64,000 bases of DNA from Pseudomonas deceptionensis (lineage in GTDB: Bacteria > Pseudomonadota > Gammaproteobacteria > Pseudomonadales > Pseudomonadaceae). Every line of letters starts with the position of its first letter. Positions within the stretch are counted from its first letter, which is position 1. The DNA lies in the NCBI RefSeq assembly GCF_900106095.1, contig NZ_FNUD01000002.1:3741501-3805500 (forward strand), read 5' to 3'. The notes beneath the pieces were generated by a model that was not told the DNA's origin, made no database searches, and saw only the letters and a program-made list of their open reading frames with translations. This document shows positions 8,880 to 17,924 of the stretch, in pieces. The translations under genes and the position numbers were made by a program.

Positions 8880-10109
8880 ATGCCCTTCACCCGTACCCTT
8901 CTCGCCCTGTCTCTGGGCATGGCTTTACTGCAAAACCCGGCCTTCGCCGCTCCTCCTCTGTCGATGGTCGACGGCGTTGCCCAGGTCAACACACAGGACA
9001 GCAATGCCTGGGTCGAGATCAACAAAGCCGCGTTCGAACACAACATCCGCGTGCTGCAAGCCACCGTCGGCGACAAGTCGAAAATCTGCGCCGTGCTCAA
9101 GGCGGATGCCTACGGTCACGGTATCGGCCTGCTGATGCCCTCCATCATCGCCACGGGCGTGCCTTGCGTCGGTGTTGCCAGCAACGAAGAAGCCCGTGTG
9201 GTGCGTGAAAGCGGCTTCAAGGGCCAACTGATCCGCGTGCGCACCGCCGCCCTGAGCGAGCTGGAAGCCGCACTGCCGTACAACATGGAAGAGTTGGTGG
9301 GCAACCTCGATTTCGCCGTCAAAGCCAGCCTGATTGCCGAAAAACACGGCCGCCCCCTGGTGGTTCACCTGGGCCTGAACTCCAGCGGCATGAGCCGCAA
9401 TGGCGTAGAAATGACCACCGCACAGGGCCGCCGTGACGCCGTCGCGATTACCAAAGTGCCAAACCTGGAAGTGCGGGCGATCATGACCCACTTCGCCGTA
9501 GAGGACGCGGACGACGTGCGCGCCGGTCTCAAGGCGTTCAACGAGCAGGCACAGTGGCTGATGGACGTGGCCCAGCTCGATCGCAGCAAAATCACCCTGC
9601 ACGCGGCCAACTCGTTCGCCACCCTGGAAGTGCCCGAATCGCACCTGGACATGGTCCGCCCCGGTGGCGCGCTGTTCGGTGACACCGTGCCCTCCCACAC
9701 CGACTACAAGCGCGTGATGCAGTTCAAGTCCCACGTGGCGTCCGTCAACAGCTACCCCAAGGGCAACACCGTTGGTTACGACCGTACCTGGACCCTGAGC
9801 CGCGATTCGAAACTGGCCAACATCACCGTGGGCTACTCCGACGGTTACCGCCGTGCCTTCACCAACAAAGGCATCGTGCTGATCAATGGCCATCGCGTGC
9901 CGGTGGTGGGCAAAGTGTCGATGAACACCCTGATGGTCGATGTGACCGACGCGCCTGATGTGAAAAGCGGCGATGAAGTGGTGCTGTTCGGGCAGCAAGG
10001 CAAGTCCGAAATCAGCCAGGCGGAAGTTGAAGACATCAACGGTGCGCTGCTGGCCGACCTGTACACGGTATGGGGTAACTCAAACCCGAAAATCCTGATC
10101 GAAAAGTAA
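8880..10109 (+). CDS. periplasmic broad-specificity alanine/amino-acid racemase
   Basis: PLP-dependent racemase of the Alr/Bsr type, 409 aa from ATG 8880. It has a cleavable signal peptide (ALLQNPAFAA), absent from the cytosolic housekeeping Alr. The PLP lysine is in AVLKADAYGHG, the second catalytic Tyr in the region NTVGYDRTW, and the hallmark HAANSFATLEVPE is present. The sequence closely resembles the P. putida and P. taetrolens broad-spectrum racemases as I remember them. These convert several amino acids such as Lys, Arg and Met in the periplasm. The ATG at 8865 lacks a ribosome site; GGAAA precedes 8880. It is divergent from the methionine-transporter operon. Confidence 0.93.
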   Translation: MPFTRTLLALSLGMALLQNPAFAAPPLSMVDGVAQVNTQDSNAWVEINKAAFEHNIRVLQATVGDKSKICAVLKADAYGHGIGLLMPSIIATGVPCVGVASNEEARVVRESGFKGQLIRVRTAALSELEAALPYNMEELVGNLDFAVKASLIAEKHGRPLVVHLGLNSSGMSRNGVEMTTAQGRRDAVAITKVPNLEVRAIMTHFAVEDADDVRAGLKAFNEQAQWLMDVAQLDRSKITLHAANSFATLEVPESHLDMVRPGGALFGDTVPSHTDYKRVMQFKSHVASVNSYPKGNTVGYDRTWTLSRDSKLANITVGYSDGYRRAFTNKGIVLINGHRVPVVGKVSMNTLMVDVTDAPDVKSGDEVVLFGQQGKSEISQAEVEDINGALLADLYTVWGNSNPKILIEK

Positions 10110-10129
10110 CCGAGCCCGGTACACACCAT

Positions 10130-10159
10130 CTGCGGGAGTGAGCCAGCTCGCTCCCGCAG
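10130..10159. repeat. single REP-like hairpin, putative bidirectional terminator
   Basis: CTGCGGGAG and CTCCCGCAG arms flank a second short palindrome (GAGCCAGCTC). It lies 20 bp after the racemase stop and 12 bp before the stop of the convergent MgtC gene. The T-rich tail of a classical terminator is missing. The sequence type matches the GTGGGAGCxxGC REP family seen elsewhere in the window. Confidence 0.6.
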
Positions 10160-10170
10160 GCCGCAGGGTG

Positions 10171-10845
10171 TCAGGTCGGCACATATTCCTCCCTGACACC
10201 CGGCACTTTCAGGATGTCCCTGATCATTTCATCTGCCATCGCCCTGGTGGTTCCCCTGAACTCGATCGTGACGCTTTCGGTGTCCTTGGTTGGCCCCTGC
10301 TCAATCACCAGCTGTTTGATCCTGTCCGCGCGCGGCCCCAATAGCTCGGTGAGCGTTTTCCACGACAATGCACTGGATGGCGCCACCAGCTTGACCACAT
10401 GGATCTGGACATAGTCGCGGTAGATCCGTTCCAGTGGCTTGATCACCACCAGGATCATCAGGATCAGGAATGTCGCGGCCAGCCCCAACAGATACAGCCC
10501 GCCCCCCACCGACAGGCCGATGGCCGCCACCGCCCACAGGCTGGCGGCGGTATTGAGCCCCCTGATCACTTCGCCGCGAACCAGAATCGACCCGGCCCCC
10601 AGAAAGCCGATGCCCGTAACCACCTGAGCCGCAATCCGCGAAGGGTCCAGCTGGGTTCCTGGCATGGTCAGCGCCTGCTGGAAACCGAAGGCCGACACGA
10701 TCATGAACAGGCACGCACCGGTCGAAACCAGCATGTGAGTACGCAGCCCTGCGGTCCAGAAATGATGCTCGCGCTGAAAGCCGATAAGGCTACCGTAAAA
10801 GGCCGCCAACAACAGTCGGACCACCATTTCGCCCTCTGAAATCAT
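10171..10845 (-). CDS. MgtC/SapB family membrane protein
   Basis: Inner-membrane protein of 224 aa. The N-terminal half has about four helices with the MgtC signature (LIGFQREHHFWTAGLRTHML, IVSAFGFQ, TGIGFLGAGSILVRG, LNTAASLWAVAAIG). The C-terminal cytoplasmic part is ACT-like. MgtC-like proteins affect magnesium homeostasis, acid tolerance and ATP-synthase activity in pathogens. The role here is inferred only. Start at 10845 is supported by GGGGAG on the minus strand; a longer frame to 11046 runs antisense through a receptor remnant and is unlikely. Convergent with the racemase. Confidence 0.9.
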   Translation of the reverse strand: MISEGEMVVRLLLAAFYGSLIGFQREHHFWTAGLRTHMLVSTGACLFMIVSAFGFQQALTMPGTQLDPSRIAAQVVTGIGFLGAGSILVRGEVIRGLNTAASLWAVAAIGLSVGGGLYLLGLAATFLILMILVVIKPLERIYRDYVQIHVVKLVAPSSALSWKTLTELLGPRADRIKQLVIEQGPTKDTESVTIEFRGTTRAMADEMIRDILKVPGVREEYVPT

Positions 10846-10899
10846 ACCCGCTCCCCTTGCGCCCCCACGGCGCCAAACACCCAGCATAGACCGGTTGCG

Positions 10900-11037
10900 A
10901 CAAAGCGCGATGTGCTCGCGCCCCCAGGAAACCTCGACAACCTGACCCGCCAGAAGCACCTGCAAAGCCTGCGCTACGGCCAAAACAGCTACGGCTGCCC
11001 GCGTAACGTCACGGCATCGGTCCGCTGGAAGTTCTAA
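10900..11037 (+). pseudogene. remnant of the C-terminus of a TonB-dependent receptor
   Basis: The plus frame that ends at TAA 11035-11037 reads LDNLTRQKHLQSL, then RYGQNSYGCPRNVTASVRWKF. This matches the last beta strands of TonB-dependent siderophore receptors (typical pattern NNLTDRKYL, YYGxPR, NVTATLRYKF, terminal aromatic). Similarity fades before about 10930, and no start or receptor body is present because the MgtC gene occupies the upstream DNA. It is therefore a stub left by deletion of a receptor gene. Confidence 0.75.
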
Positions 11038-11097
11038 AGAGTGCAATCAAGCCTGCTATGATCGGCGCTTTTCATCGACAGGATCGACCCGCGCCCA

Positions 11098-11823
11098 ATG
11101 GATTACCGTCAGCCCTCCGAGCGCAAAAGCATGCACGCGCGCATCGTTCAGGAACTCGGCATGCAGATCGTTTCAGGGCGCGTCAAACCCGATGAAAAGC
11201 TGCCGGCCGAAGCCTTGTTGTGCGAAGAGTACGCCGTCAGCCGCCCCGTGTTGCGCGAAGCCACACGGGTGCTGGTCGCCAAAGGTCTGGTGTATTCCAG
11301 GCCCCGGGTGGGCACGGTGGTCAAGCCGCGTCGTGAATGGCACATGCTCGATCCGGATGTGTTGCACTGGTTGATGCAAAGCTCGCCACAAAACGAGTTT
11401 TTTGCCTTGCTGACCAGCGTGCGCAGCATCATCGAACCCGCTGTAGCCGCCCTCGCCGCCCAGCACGCCACGGAAGAGGAAGTGGCCTCGATCCGCGAAG
11501 CCTATGAGCGCATGGAAAACGCGCCGACTCCCGAGGCACTGCTGCAACCGGACCTGGATTTCCACAGCCGCATTGCCGACGCGACCCACAACGATTTGCT
11601 GGCCAACCTGTGCAACATGCTGTCGCTGGCACTGCGTGAAGCACTCAAGCACTCCAATCGCCGCCCCAACCTGCATGAGTTGGCGTTACCCCGGCACAAG
11701 GCGATTTTGACCGCGATCGAAAACCACGACGCCCTGGGCGCCCGGCATGCCACGCTGGTGCAACTGGATGATGCGCGAAATGCGCTGGATGTGGTGCTGG
11801 GGCAAGAATCCGGCGTCGTCTAA
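11098..11823 (+). CDS. FadR-subfamily GntR transcriptional regulator
   Basis: 241 aa regulator. An N-terminal winged helix (residues about 10-75: LGMQIVSGRVKPDEKLPAE, VSRPVLREATRVL, GTVVKPR) is joined to an all-helical FCD ligand-binding domain (DLDFHSRIADAT, with the metal-type Asp/His pattern and HKAILTAIENHD). It is closest in character to DgoR-like regulators of sugar-acid catabolism, which usually repress neighbouring genes in absence of the substrate. No sugar-acid operon is next to it here. The next gene, 42 bp downstream in the same direction, encodes a secreted phosphodiesterase. The regulated genes are unclear. Confidence 0.9.
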   Translation: MDYRQPSERKSMHARIVQELGMQIVSGRVKPDEKLPAEALLCEEYAVSRPVLREATRVLVAKGLVYSRPRVGTVVKPRREWHMLDPDVLHWLMQSSPQNEFFALLTSVRSIIEPAVAALAAQHATEEEVASIREAYERMENAPTPEALLQPDLDFHSRIADATHNDLLANLCNMLSLALREALKHSNRRPNLHELALPRHKAILTAIENHDALGARHATLVQLDDARNALDVVLGQESGVV

Positions 11824-11865
11824 ACTGCTGATAGCCGTCAATCGCCGCCATGCAGGGTAGAAACC

Positions 11866-13092
11866 ATGAACCGCGCCACTGTCGCACTGCGCCTTGCTGT
11901 AGGCCTGAGCCTGATATCCGCCGTCCTGGTCTGCCGCGCGGCGCCCCTTTCCCCGCCCGATGCCCCTCAAGCCCGCACCCATAAAGCCTTGCTGATCGGT
12001 GTGGACGGTCTGCAATACGAAAAACTCCAGCAAGCCATTGAACACCACATGGCACCCCACCTCGCACGGCTGAATCTCGCCAAAAGCTATGTGGGCGGAG
12101 TCGACGGCACAAGCACCGAGCAAACGACAGGCAGCGGGCCGGGCTGGACCACGATTTTGACCGGGAGCTGGGTCGACCGGCATCACGTTCCTTCCAACAA
12201 CGACGACTGGCGCAATCAGGCGCCCAGTGTGTTCAAGCTGCTCAAACTCGCAGCCCCCCACCGTAAAACGGCCAGCATCGTCAGTTGGAATACCATTAAT
12301 CACAACTTCGCCGACGACATTGCCAACGGCTATATCGACCTTGCCATCGACTGCTCGGATGTCGACCCGTGCGTCGCCGACAAGACCGTCAATGAGCTTG
12401 AACACGGGCAGTCTGATCTGGTGTTCGCCCACTTCGACGAAACCGACGCGGTGGGTCACAAAGACGGCTTTTCACCCCGTTACCAGCAGGCGATTCAGAG
12501 CGTCGACGAACATGTGGGCCAGTTACTGTCAGCATTGAAGCGTCGTCAAAAAAACCATCCACTGGAAGACTGGTTAGTGATAGTCACGCCCGATCACGGC
12601 CGCCGCCTGCCCGACGGCCACGACCATGGCAAACAGACCCTGAGTGAGAAAACCACCTTTATCGCGCTGAACAAGCCCGGCAACGCGCAACTGACAGCCC
12701 CCATCGCACACCCGGGCAACCCCGCCCATAATGGTTTGTACGGTTATGCCAGCCAGGCCGACATTACCCCCACGCTGCTTGCCCACCTGGGCGCCCTGCC
12801 CCCTGCTGCCGGGTATTCAATGGATGGACTGCCCTTGATCGGACCGGTGGGGGTCAGGCAACTGACTGCCCGCAAAGTACCTGGCCAGGCCAGCATGAAG
12901 TTGACCTGGCGTACGGGCCGCCCCTCAGGCACACCTGTGCAGATTTATCGCAACGGCCAGCTCATCGCCAAACTCCAGGACTATCAGCACACCTATGTCG
13001 ACACCGGACCCCTGGCGCTCAAAGGCCCCATCAATTACACCGTGGTCATGCATAAAGTGCCGGTGTCGCGCCTGATCACCCCGGCCGACTGA
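11866..13092 (+). CDS. secreted type I phosphodiesterase / nucleotide pyrophosphatase-like protein
   Basis: 408 aa alkaline-phosphatase-superfamily enzyme with an N-terminal signal peptide (LISAVLVCRA). Metal and catalytic elements are visible: LLIGVDGLQ (first Asp), GSGPGWTTILTG (Thr as candidate nucleophile), HFDETDAVGHKDG (Asp/His) and VTPDHGRR (Asp-His). A last His is expected in the DHGKQTL or YASQADITPT region. After about residue 320 a small beta-rich segment (KLTWRTGRPSGTPVQIYRNG) resembles a fibronectin-type module. It probably hydrolyses phosphodiester or pyrophosphate bonds in the periplasm or outside. The substrate is unknown. Confidence 0.87.
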   Translation: MNRATVALRLAVGLSLISAVLVCRAAPLSPPDAPQARTHKALLIGVDGLQYEKLQQAIEHHMAPHLARLNLAKSYVGGVDGTSTEQTTGSGPGWTTILTGSWVDRHHVPSNNDDWRNQAPSVFKLLKLAAPHRKTASIVSWNTINHNFADDIANGYIDLAIDCSDVDPCVADKTVNELEHGQSDLVFAHFDETDAVGHKDGFSPRYQQAIQSVDEHVGQLLSALKRRQKNHPLEDWLVIVTPDHGRRLPDGHDHGKQTLSEKTTFIALNKPGNAQLTAPIAHPGNPAHNGLYGYASQADITPTLLAHLGALPPAAGYSMDGLPLIGPVGVRQLTARKVPGQASMKLTWRTGRPSGTPVQIYRNGQLIAKLQDYQHTYVDTGPLALKGPINYTVVMHKVPVSRLITPAD

Positions 13093-13105
13093 ACGTCGAT
13101 GCCAT

Positions 13106-13144
13106 AAAAAAGGCGCTGACCGATCACTCGGGCAGCGCCTTTTT
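13106..13144. terminator. bidirectional intrinsic terminator
   Basis: AAAAAAGGCGCTG (13106-13118) and CAGCGCCTTTTT (13133-13144) form a GC-rich stem bounded by an A run and a T run, with a 14-base loop. It lies between the convergent phosphodiesterase gene and pepN and can end both transcripts. Confidence 0.92.
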
Positions 13145-13156
13145 CAGACCCGGCTT

Positions 13157-15814
13157 TTACGCCAGGCTTTTGCTGACCACTTCAAACACGTCGCTGGACA
13201 ACTCGCCCGAGCTGCGGATGCGCTCCAGCTCAGCTTTCATCAGCGCCTGACGGGCGCTGTCGTATTTGCGCCAGCGGGTCAACGGCGCCAACTGCCGTGA
13301 GGCAATCTGCGGGTTGAAGCCGTTGAGCTGGATCACCAGATCGGCCAGGAAGCGATAGCCCGAACCATCCGCCGCATGGAAGTTGATCAGGTTCTGACCG
13401 GCAAACGCACCGACCAGGGCCCGCACCTTGTTCGGGTTTTTGAGGGTGAACGCCGGGTGCTCCATCAACGCGCGCACACGCTGCAAAGCACCGGGCATGG
13501 GGCTGCCTGCCTGAACGCTGAACCACTGATCCATAACCAGCGGGTTGTCCTTGAACTGTTCGGCAAAGCTGGCCAGTGCGGCGGCCCGCTCTGCCTCGTA
13601 CGGCGAGTTGACCAGCACCGCCAGCGCAGTCAGGCGCTCGGTCATGTTGTCGCTGTGCTCGAACTGTTCCAGCGCTGCTGCCAGGACTTGCGGTTTACCG
13701 CTGAGCATCAGGTAAGACAGCGCGATGTTTTGCAGGGCACGACGGGCGAAGTGTTCGGCTTCGGCCACGTATGGAGTAACTTTCGACACTTCACGGTTAG
13801 CCTGGTAACGCGCCCACAAACCGTCGAACAGGCTCTCGGCCAGTTGCTTGCGCGCGAACTCACGGGCTACGTGGATCGCTTCAACGTCCGCCACTTCGCT
13901 GATTTCAGTGAGATAAGCCTCACCCGGCAACGACAGCATTTCCGCCACCATGGCCTGATCCAGCTGCTGATTGCCCAGCACACTGCGCAAGGCTGCAACC
14001 AGACGCTGATCCATGACCAGTGCTTCGCCGCGCTGATGCTGGGCGATCAATTCTTGCAGCACCTGAACCGACAGCTGCTGGCCGGCATCCCAACGATTGA
14101 AACCATCGCTGTCGTGTTGCATCAGGAACATCAGCTGATCGCGGCTGTAGGCAAAGCTCAGTTTTACCGGCGCCGAGAAACCACGCAGCAACGAAGGCAA
14201 CGGCTTTTCGTTGATACCGACAAACGTGAACGTCTGCTCGGCTTCAGTCACCGACAGTACGCGGCTGGTGCCCACGGCAGCCGATTCGCCCGCCAGTTGC
14301 AGGGCAATTTCAGCCCCCTGGGCGTTCAACAGGCCCAATTCGACCGGAATCACAAACGGCAGTTTTTCGACCTTGTCCGGGGTGGCCGGGCAGCTTTGTG
14401 CGAAGGTCAGGCTGTAGGTTTTCTGCGCAGCATCATAGTGCTCGCTGACCGCCAGACGCGGCGTACCTGCCTGGCTGTACCAGCGTTTGAACTGGCTCAG
14501 GTCGGCGCCATTGGCGTCTTCCATGGCCTTGATGAAGTCATCGCAGGTCACTGCCTGGCCATCGTGACGCTCGAAGTACAGGTCGCTGCCCTTACGAAAA
14601 CCCTCGGCGCCCAGCAAGGTGTGGATCATGCGCACCACTTCCGAACCCTTTTCGTAAACGGTCAGGGTGTAGAAGTTGGAGATTTCGATAAAGCTGTCAG
14701 GGCGCACGGCGTGGGCCATGGGGCCCGCGTCTTCAGCGAACTGGTGGGTACGCAGATAGGCCACGTCCTGAATGCGCTTGACCGTGTGCGAGTTCATGTC
14801 TGCCGAGAACTGCGAATCACGGAACACCGTGAAACCTTCCTTGAGCGACAACTGGAACCAGTCACGGCAGGTCACGCGGTTGCCCGTCCAGTTGTGGAAG
14901 TATTCGTGGGCCACGATGGCCTCGACCCGCTGGTGAGCGGCGTCGGTAGCGGTTTCGGCACGGGCCAGCACGGCACTGGAGTTGAAGATGTTGAGGCCCT
15001 TGTTCTCCATCGCGCCCATGTTGAAATCGTTCACGGCCACGATCATGAAGATATCCAGATCGTATTCACGACCGTAGGCCTCTTCGTCCCAGCGCATGGA
15101 TTTTTTCAGGCTGGTCATGGCGTGCTGGCACTTGTCGATGTTTTCCGGCTCGACATAAATACGCAGCGCCACGTTGCGATCGCTCATGGTGGTGAACGTG
15201 TCTTCCACGCACCACAGATCACCGGCCACCAGCGCAAACAGGTAGGCCGGCTTCATGAACGGGTCTTCCCAGGTCGCCCAGTGCCGACCGTCTTCGTCGG
15301 GGCCGCTGGCGATCGGGTTGCCGTTGGACAGCAGGATCGGGTAGCTGTGCTGCTCGGCCACCACGGTGGTGGTGAACTTGCTCATCACGTCCGGGCGGTC
15401 GAGGTAATAGGTGATCTTGCGAAAGCCTTCGGCCTCGCACTGGGTGCAGAACATCCCGCCGGACTTGTACAGGCCTTCCAGTGCGGTGTTGGATTCGGGG
15501 TGGATCCTGACGCTGGTATCGACCACAAATTGCTCGGCGGTCGGGTGCAGGATCAGATGGCTGTCGCCGAGCTGATAGTCGTCATCCGCCAGTTCGATGT
15601 CGTCGAGGCTGACCGACAGCAACTCAAGCTGCTGGCCGTCCAGCACCAGCGCCGGCAAACCCGCGCCACGGGCCGGGTTGCGACGCATCACCAGTTGCGC
15701 ATGGACCAGCGTGTGGTCTTCGAACAACTCAAAGGTCAGGTGCGTCTCGTCGATCAGGTACTCGGGCGCCTGGTAGTCCTTCAGGTAGATCATTTGCGGT
15801 TGTTCGGTGCGCAT
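13157..15814 (-). CDS. pepN: aminopeptidase N (M1 family)
   Basis: Cytosolic zinc aminopeptidase of 885 aa that removes N-terminal residues from peptides. The exopeptidase motif GAMEN is at residues 267-271, the zinc site HEYFH at 303-307 with the third ligand Glu326 (LKEGF). Length matches gamma-proteobacterial PepN (about 870-885). The C-terminal helical domain is intact to the last residues. The gene shares orientation with DUF2797 (13 bp upstream) and ends at a strong terminator. Confidence 0.97.
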   Translation of the reverse strand: MRTEQPQMIYLKDYQAPEYLIDETHLTFELFEDHTLVHAQLVMRRNPARGAGLPALVLDGQQLELLSVSLDDIELADDDYQLGDSHLILHPTAEQFVVDTSVRIHPESNTALEGLYKSGGMFCTQCEAEGFRKITYYLDRPDVMSKFTTTVVAEQHSYPILLSNGNPIASGPDEDGRHWATWEDPFMKPAYLFALVAGDLWCVEDTFTTMSDRNVALRIYVEPENIDKCQHAMTSLKKSMRWDEEAYGREYDLDIFMIVAVNDFNMGAMENKGLNIFNSSAVLARAETATDAAHQRVEAIVAHEYFHNWTGNRVTCRDWFQLSLKEGFTVFRDSQFSADMNSHTVKRIQDVAYLRTHQFAEDAGPMAHAVRPDSFIEISNFYTLTVYEKGSEVVRMIHTLLGAEGFRKGSDLYFERHDGQAVTCDDFIKAMEDANGADLSQFKRWYSQAGTPRLAVSEHYDAAQKTYSLTFAQSCPATPDKVEKLPFVIPVELGLLNAQGAEIALQLAGESAAVGTSRVLSVTEAEQTFTFVGINEKPLPSLLRGFSAPVKLSFAYSRDQLMFLMQHDSDGFNRWDAGQQLSVQVLQELIAQHQRGEALVMDQRLVAALRSVLGNQQLDQAMVAEMLSLPGEAYLTEISEVADVEAIHVAREFARKQLAESLFDGLWARYQANREVSKVTPYVAEAEHFARRALQNIALSYLMLSGKPQVLAAALEQFEHSDNMTERLTALAVLVNSPYEAERAAALASFAEQFKDNPLVMDQWFSVQAGSPMPGALQRVRALMEHPAFTLKNPNKVRALVGAFAGQNLINFHAADGSGYRFLADLVIQLNGFNPQIASRQLAPLTRWRKYDSARQALMKAELERIRSSGELSSDVFEVVSKSLA

Positions 15815-15826
15815 GCTGGAGTCCTT

Positions 15827-16657
15827 TTACTGATGCACGGCCAGCTGGTAGGCCGTGTATTTGCGGATATTGATAACGCCGGTGTCGAAGATCAGGTACT
15901 GACCCTTGATCCCCATCAGCGTGCCTTCTACGATCGGATCCTTGTCCAGATTGAAGCTGACGATCTTGCTCGGGTACTGCTCGACCGGGTAGCGAATCTC
16001 GATGGGCTCAACATTTGACAAAGGTTGGACCGCTTGCAGGCCAAAACGCTCCTGCAGGGTTTTCATGCCTTCGGCGCAGCTCTCGAACAGTTGCTCACGC
16101 ACCGCGACGAGGTCCACAGGCTCGGCATCGCCCTTGAGCAGTGCACGCCAGTTGGTACGGTCGCCCACTTGCGAGCGGAACAGGTCTTCGACAAAGCCCG
16201 ATTGCTGACGGGTTGCAACCCGCACAATCGGCAGCGCCTGACTGGCGCCCTGATCGAGCCAGCGTGTAGGCAACTGGGTGGCACGGGTGATGCCGACCTT
16301 GATCCCGGAGGAGTTAGCCAGATACACCACATGGTCGGTCATGCAGAACTGCTCGCCCCACGACGGGTCACGGCACGTGCCTGCGTCGTAATGGCAGCGC
16401 TCCGGGCTCATGATGCACACGTCGCACTGCGCCAGTTTGGTCATGCACGGGTAGCAGTAGCCCTGGCTGAAGCTTTTTTTGGTCTTGCGTCCGCAGTGGG
16501 AGCAGTTGATCTGCCCCAGGTATTCCAGACGCAGTCTGGTGCCGATCAACGGGTTGACCGGTACCTCGGTATCGCCCAGACGAAACGCATACTGAACGGT
16601 CGGCGTTTCAAGACTTGCCGACATTTTGCTGATTGCACCGCGACCAATCTCAATCAA
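15827..16657 (-). CDS. DUF2797 protein with zinc-ribbon-like cysteines
   Basis: Uncharacterised conserved protein. It has a cysteine-rich region with CSHCGRKTKKSF, GYCYPCM, CDVCIMSPERCHYDAGTC and QFCMTDH, giving at least nine Cys and several His that could bind zinc or a cluster. A mixed alpha/beta part follows (VYLANSSGIKVGITR, GYI-YIG-nuclease-like in appearance: inference only). A TTG start at 16657 that overlaps the stop of the upstream DUF1315 gene gives IEIGRGAISKM at the N-terminus and seems likely from coupling; ATG 16624 is the alternative. It probably forms an operon with DUF1315 and pepN. Confidence 0.85.
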   Translation of the reverse strand: MIEIGRGAISKMSASLETPTVQYAFRLGDTEVPVNPLIGTRLRLEYLGQINCSHCGRKTKKSFSQGYCYPCMTKLAQCDVCIMSPERCHYDAGTCRDPSWGEQFCMTDHVVYLANSSGIKVGITRATQLPTRWLDQGASQALPIVRVATRQQSGFVEDLFRSQVGDRTNWRALLKGDAEPVDLVAVREQLFESCAEGMKTLQERFGLQAVQPLSNVEPIEIRYPVEQYPSKIVSFNLDKDPIVEGTLMGIKGQYLIFDTGVINIRKYTAYQLAVHQ

Positions 16658-16914
16658 TGGATAGCATCCGACTTGAACAGGATGTTGGGCACTGGCGCCG
16701 ATTTGGAGCTGCACTCTTGCGGGCCCATGTAACCGGTGCGCTGGTCTTCAGGCAGGTTGTTCACTTCCCAGGCAATCATGGCCTGCAACGACAGCTCGCG
16801 CTGTTCGGCAGTGAGTTTGTTGCCGTCTGCCCATTTGCCGATTTCTACCGCCAGTTTCAGGCTCTGATAGATCTCGGGGGTGATGTTTTGAATCATTTCG
16901 TTGAAAGAAGACAT
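16654..16914 (-). CDS. DUF1315 (YeaC-like) small protein
   Basis: 86 aa protein of the DUF1315 family: FNEMIQNITPEIYQSLKLAV, then GKWADGNKLT and NLPEDQRTGYM. Function is unknown. Mostly helical, no signal peptide or membrane segment. It is the first gene of the apparent DUF1315-DUF2797-pepN unit. Confidence 0.92.
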   Translation of the reverse strand: MSSFNEMIQNITPEIYQSLKLAVEIGKWADGNKLTAEQRELSLQAMIAWEVNNLPEDQRTGYMGPQECSSKSAPVPNILFKSDAIH

Positions 16915-16944
16915 GGTTCTGTTTCCACTCTAAAAAAATAAACC

Positions 16945-17048
16945 TGTAGCCGCTGCCGCAGGCTGCGATAAGGTCCAGAGGACCTTCAAAAAAGCAGGGC
17001 CGCTTCGCAGCCCATCGCAGCCCATCGCAGCCTGCGGCAGCGGCTACA
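16945..17048. repeat. REP pair (REPIN-like inverted repeat)
   Basis: Two perfect 25-base arms face each other: the left (16945-16969) begins TGTAGCCGCTGCCGCAGGCT and its reverse complement is at 17024-17048. The 54-base centre holds a short hairpin and two copies of GCAGCCCATC. It has the same TGTAGCCGCTG ends as the tandem units at 47.9-49.2 kb. It lies between the start of DUF1315 and the stop of the rhomboid gene. Confidence 0.9.
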
Positions 17049-17051
17049 GAG

Positions 17052-17924
17052 TTAAGCAGTCTGTTTGCGCCGCGCCCACAGCCCGCCCAGCAAACCGGTC
17101 AGGCAACCGATCAGCAAGCCGCCCACATGGGCCGCGTTGGCGATCTGGCCAAAGCCGATCATCGACACCAGCCCCGACATGCACAGCGCCAGCCACACCA
17201 GCATCATCACCAACACCCCGCGAGGCAGGTGATACATGGGGTTGGGCGCCATTTTCTGGTAAATCCACACATGCCCCAACAGGCCATACAGCACGCCCGA
17301 CAACCCGCCAAACAGGCTCGGGCCGCCAAACAGGTACTGGGCAAAGTTGGACACCAGGCTGAACAGCAAGCTCAACCCGATCAGGTTGATGCTGCCCTGA
17401 CGCATTTCAATGCGCCGCCCCAGCTCCCAGTACCACATGCCGTTCATGGCGATGTGCAGGAAGCCGAAGTGGATCAGCATCGGGGTAAACAGCCGCCACC
17501 ACTGCCCCGACGCCAGGGTCTCGGACAACGGGCTGAACTGGATGTACTGGCCGCGAATGCTGAAATCGACAAACGTCAGCCCGCTCAGGGTGGACAGGTT
17601 GTCCCCCAGTTGCGTCACCACCGCCACGATGATGCACAGCAGCAGCACGACACCTGTGGCCGGGCTGGCACGCAATTGTTGGGCAAAACCGGGCCGGGGC
17701 ATGGGAGCCGGGCGCTCAACGATGGGCAGTTCGTGTTCGGGGTCGCCCATGGGGAAACGCTCATACAGACTGCGCACATCATCGACGATGGTTTCGGGTG
17801 CCCACAGCACCAGCTCTCCCGCTTCCTCGCTGACCCGATGCGGCACTTGCATGCGCTTGAGCAAGCCCACAAAACCGCTGAGATCAGTCGACAGCGGCAA
17901 ACGTAAAACAGCAACAGCACTCAT
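17052..17924 (-). CDS. glpG: rhomboid intramembrane serine protease, GlpG-type
   Basis: 290 aa. A cytosolic N-terminal domain (residues about 1-95, VAVLRLPLSTDLSGF) resembles the GlpG N-domain. Six or seven helices follow, with catalytic Ser near residue 208 in GGLSGVLYG and catalytic His near 263 in NAAHVGG. The oxyanion-loop region HIAMNGMWYWELG is present. It cleaves transmembrane segments of substrate proteins; the substrate here is unknown. The ATG overlaps the stop of the upstream phosphatase gene (ATGA), hence the start at 17924 rather than the longer frame. Confidence 0.92.
   Translation of the reverse strand: MSAVAVLRLPLSTDLSGFVGLLKRMQVPHRVSEEAGELVLWAPETIVDDVRSLYERFPMGDPEHELPIVERPAPMPRPGFAQQLRASPATGVVLLLCIIVAVVTQLGDNLSTLSGLTFVDFSIRGQYIQFSPLSETLASGQWWRLFTPMLIHFGFLHIAMNGMWYWELGRRIEMRQGSINLIGLSLLFSLVSNFAQYLFGGPSLFGGLSGVLYGLLGHVWIYQKMAPNPMYHLPRGVLVMMLVWLALCMSGLVSMIGFGQIANAAHVGGLLIGCLTGLLGGLWARRKQTA

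Noticed and set aside
8925..9998. 357-codon minus-strand frame inside the racemase gene
   Set aside because: Shadow of the racemase on the other strand; His/Gly/Val repeats and no family features.
13376..16018. An 880-codon plus-strand frame opposite pepN
   Set aside because: It is the antisense of pepN and DUF2797, rich in His, Gln, Val and Arg with no recognisable domain, as expected for a shadow in GC-rich DNA.
16657..16714. Longer start for the DUF2797 gene at 16714
   Set aside because: It would overlap the DUF1315 gene by 61 bp; the start near 16657 or 16624 matches the family better.
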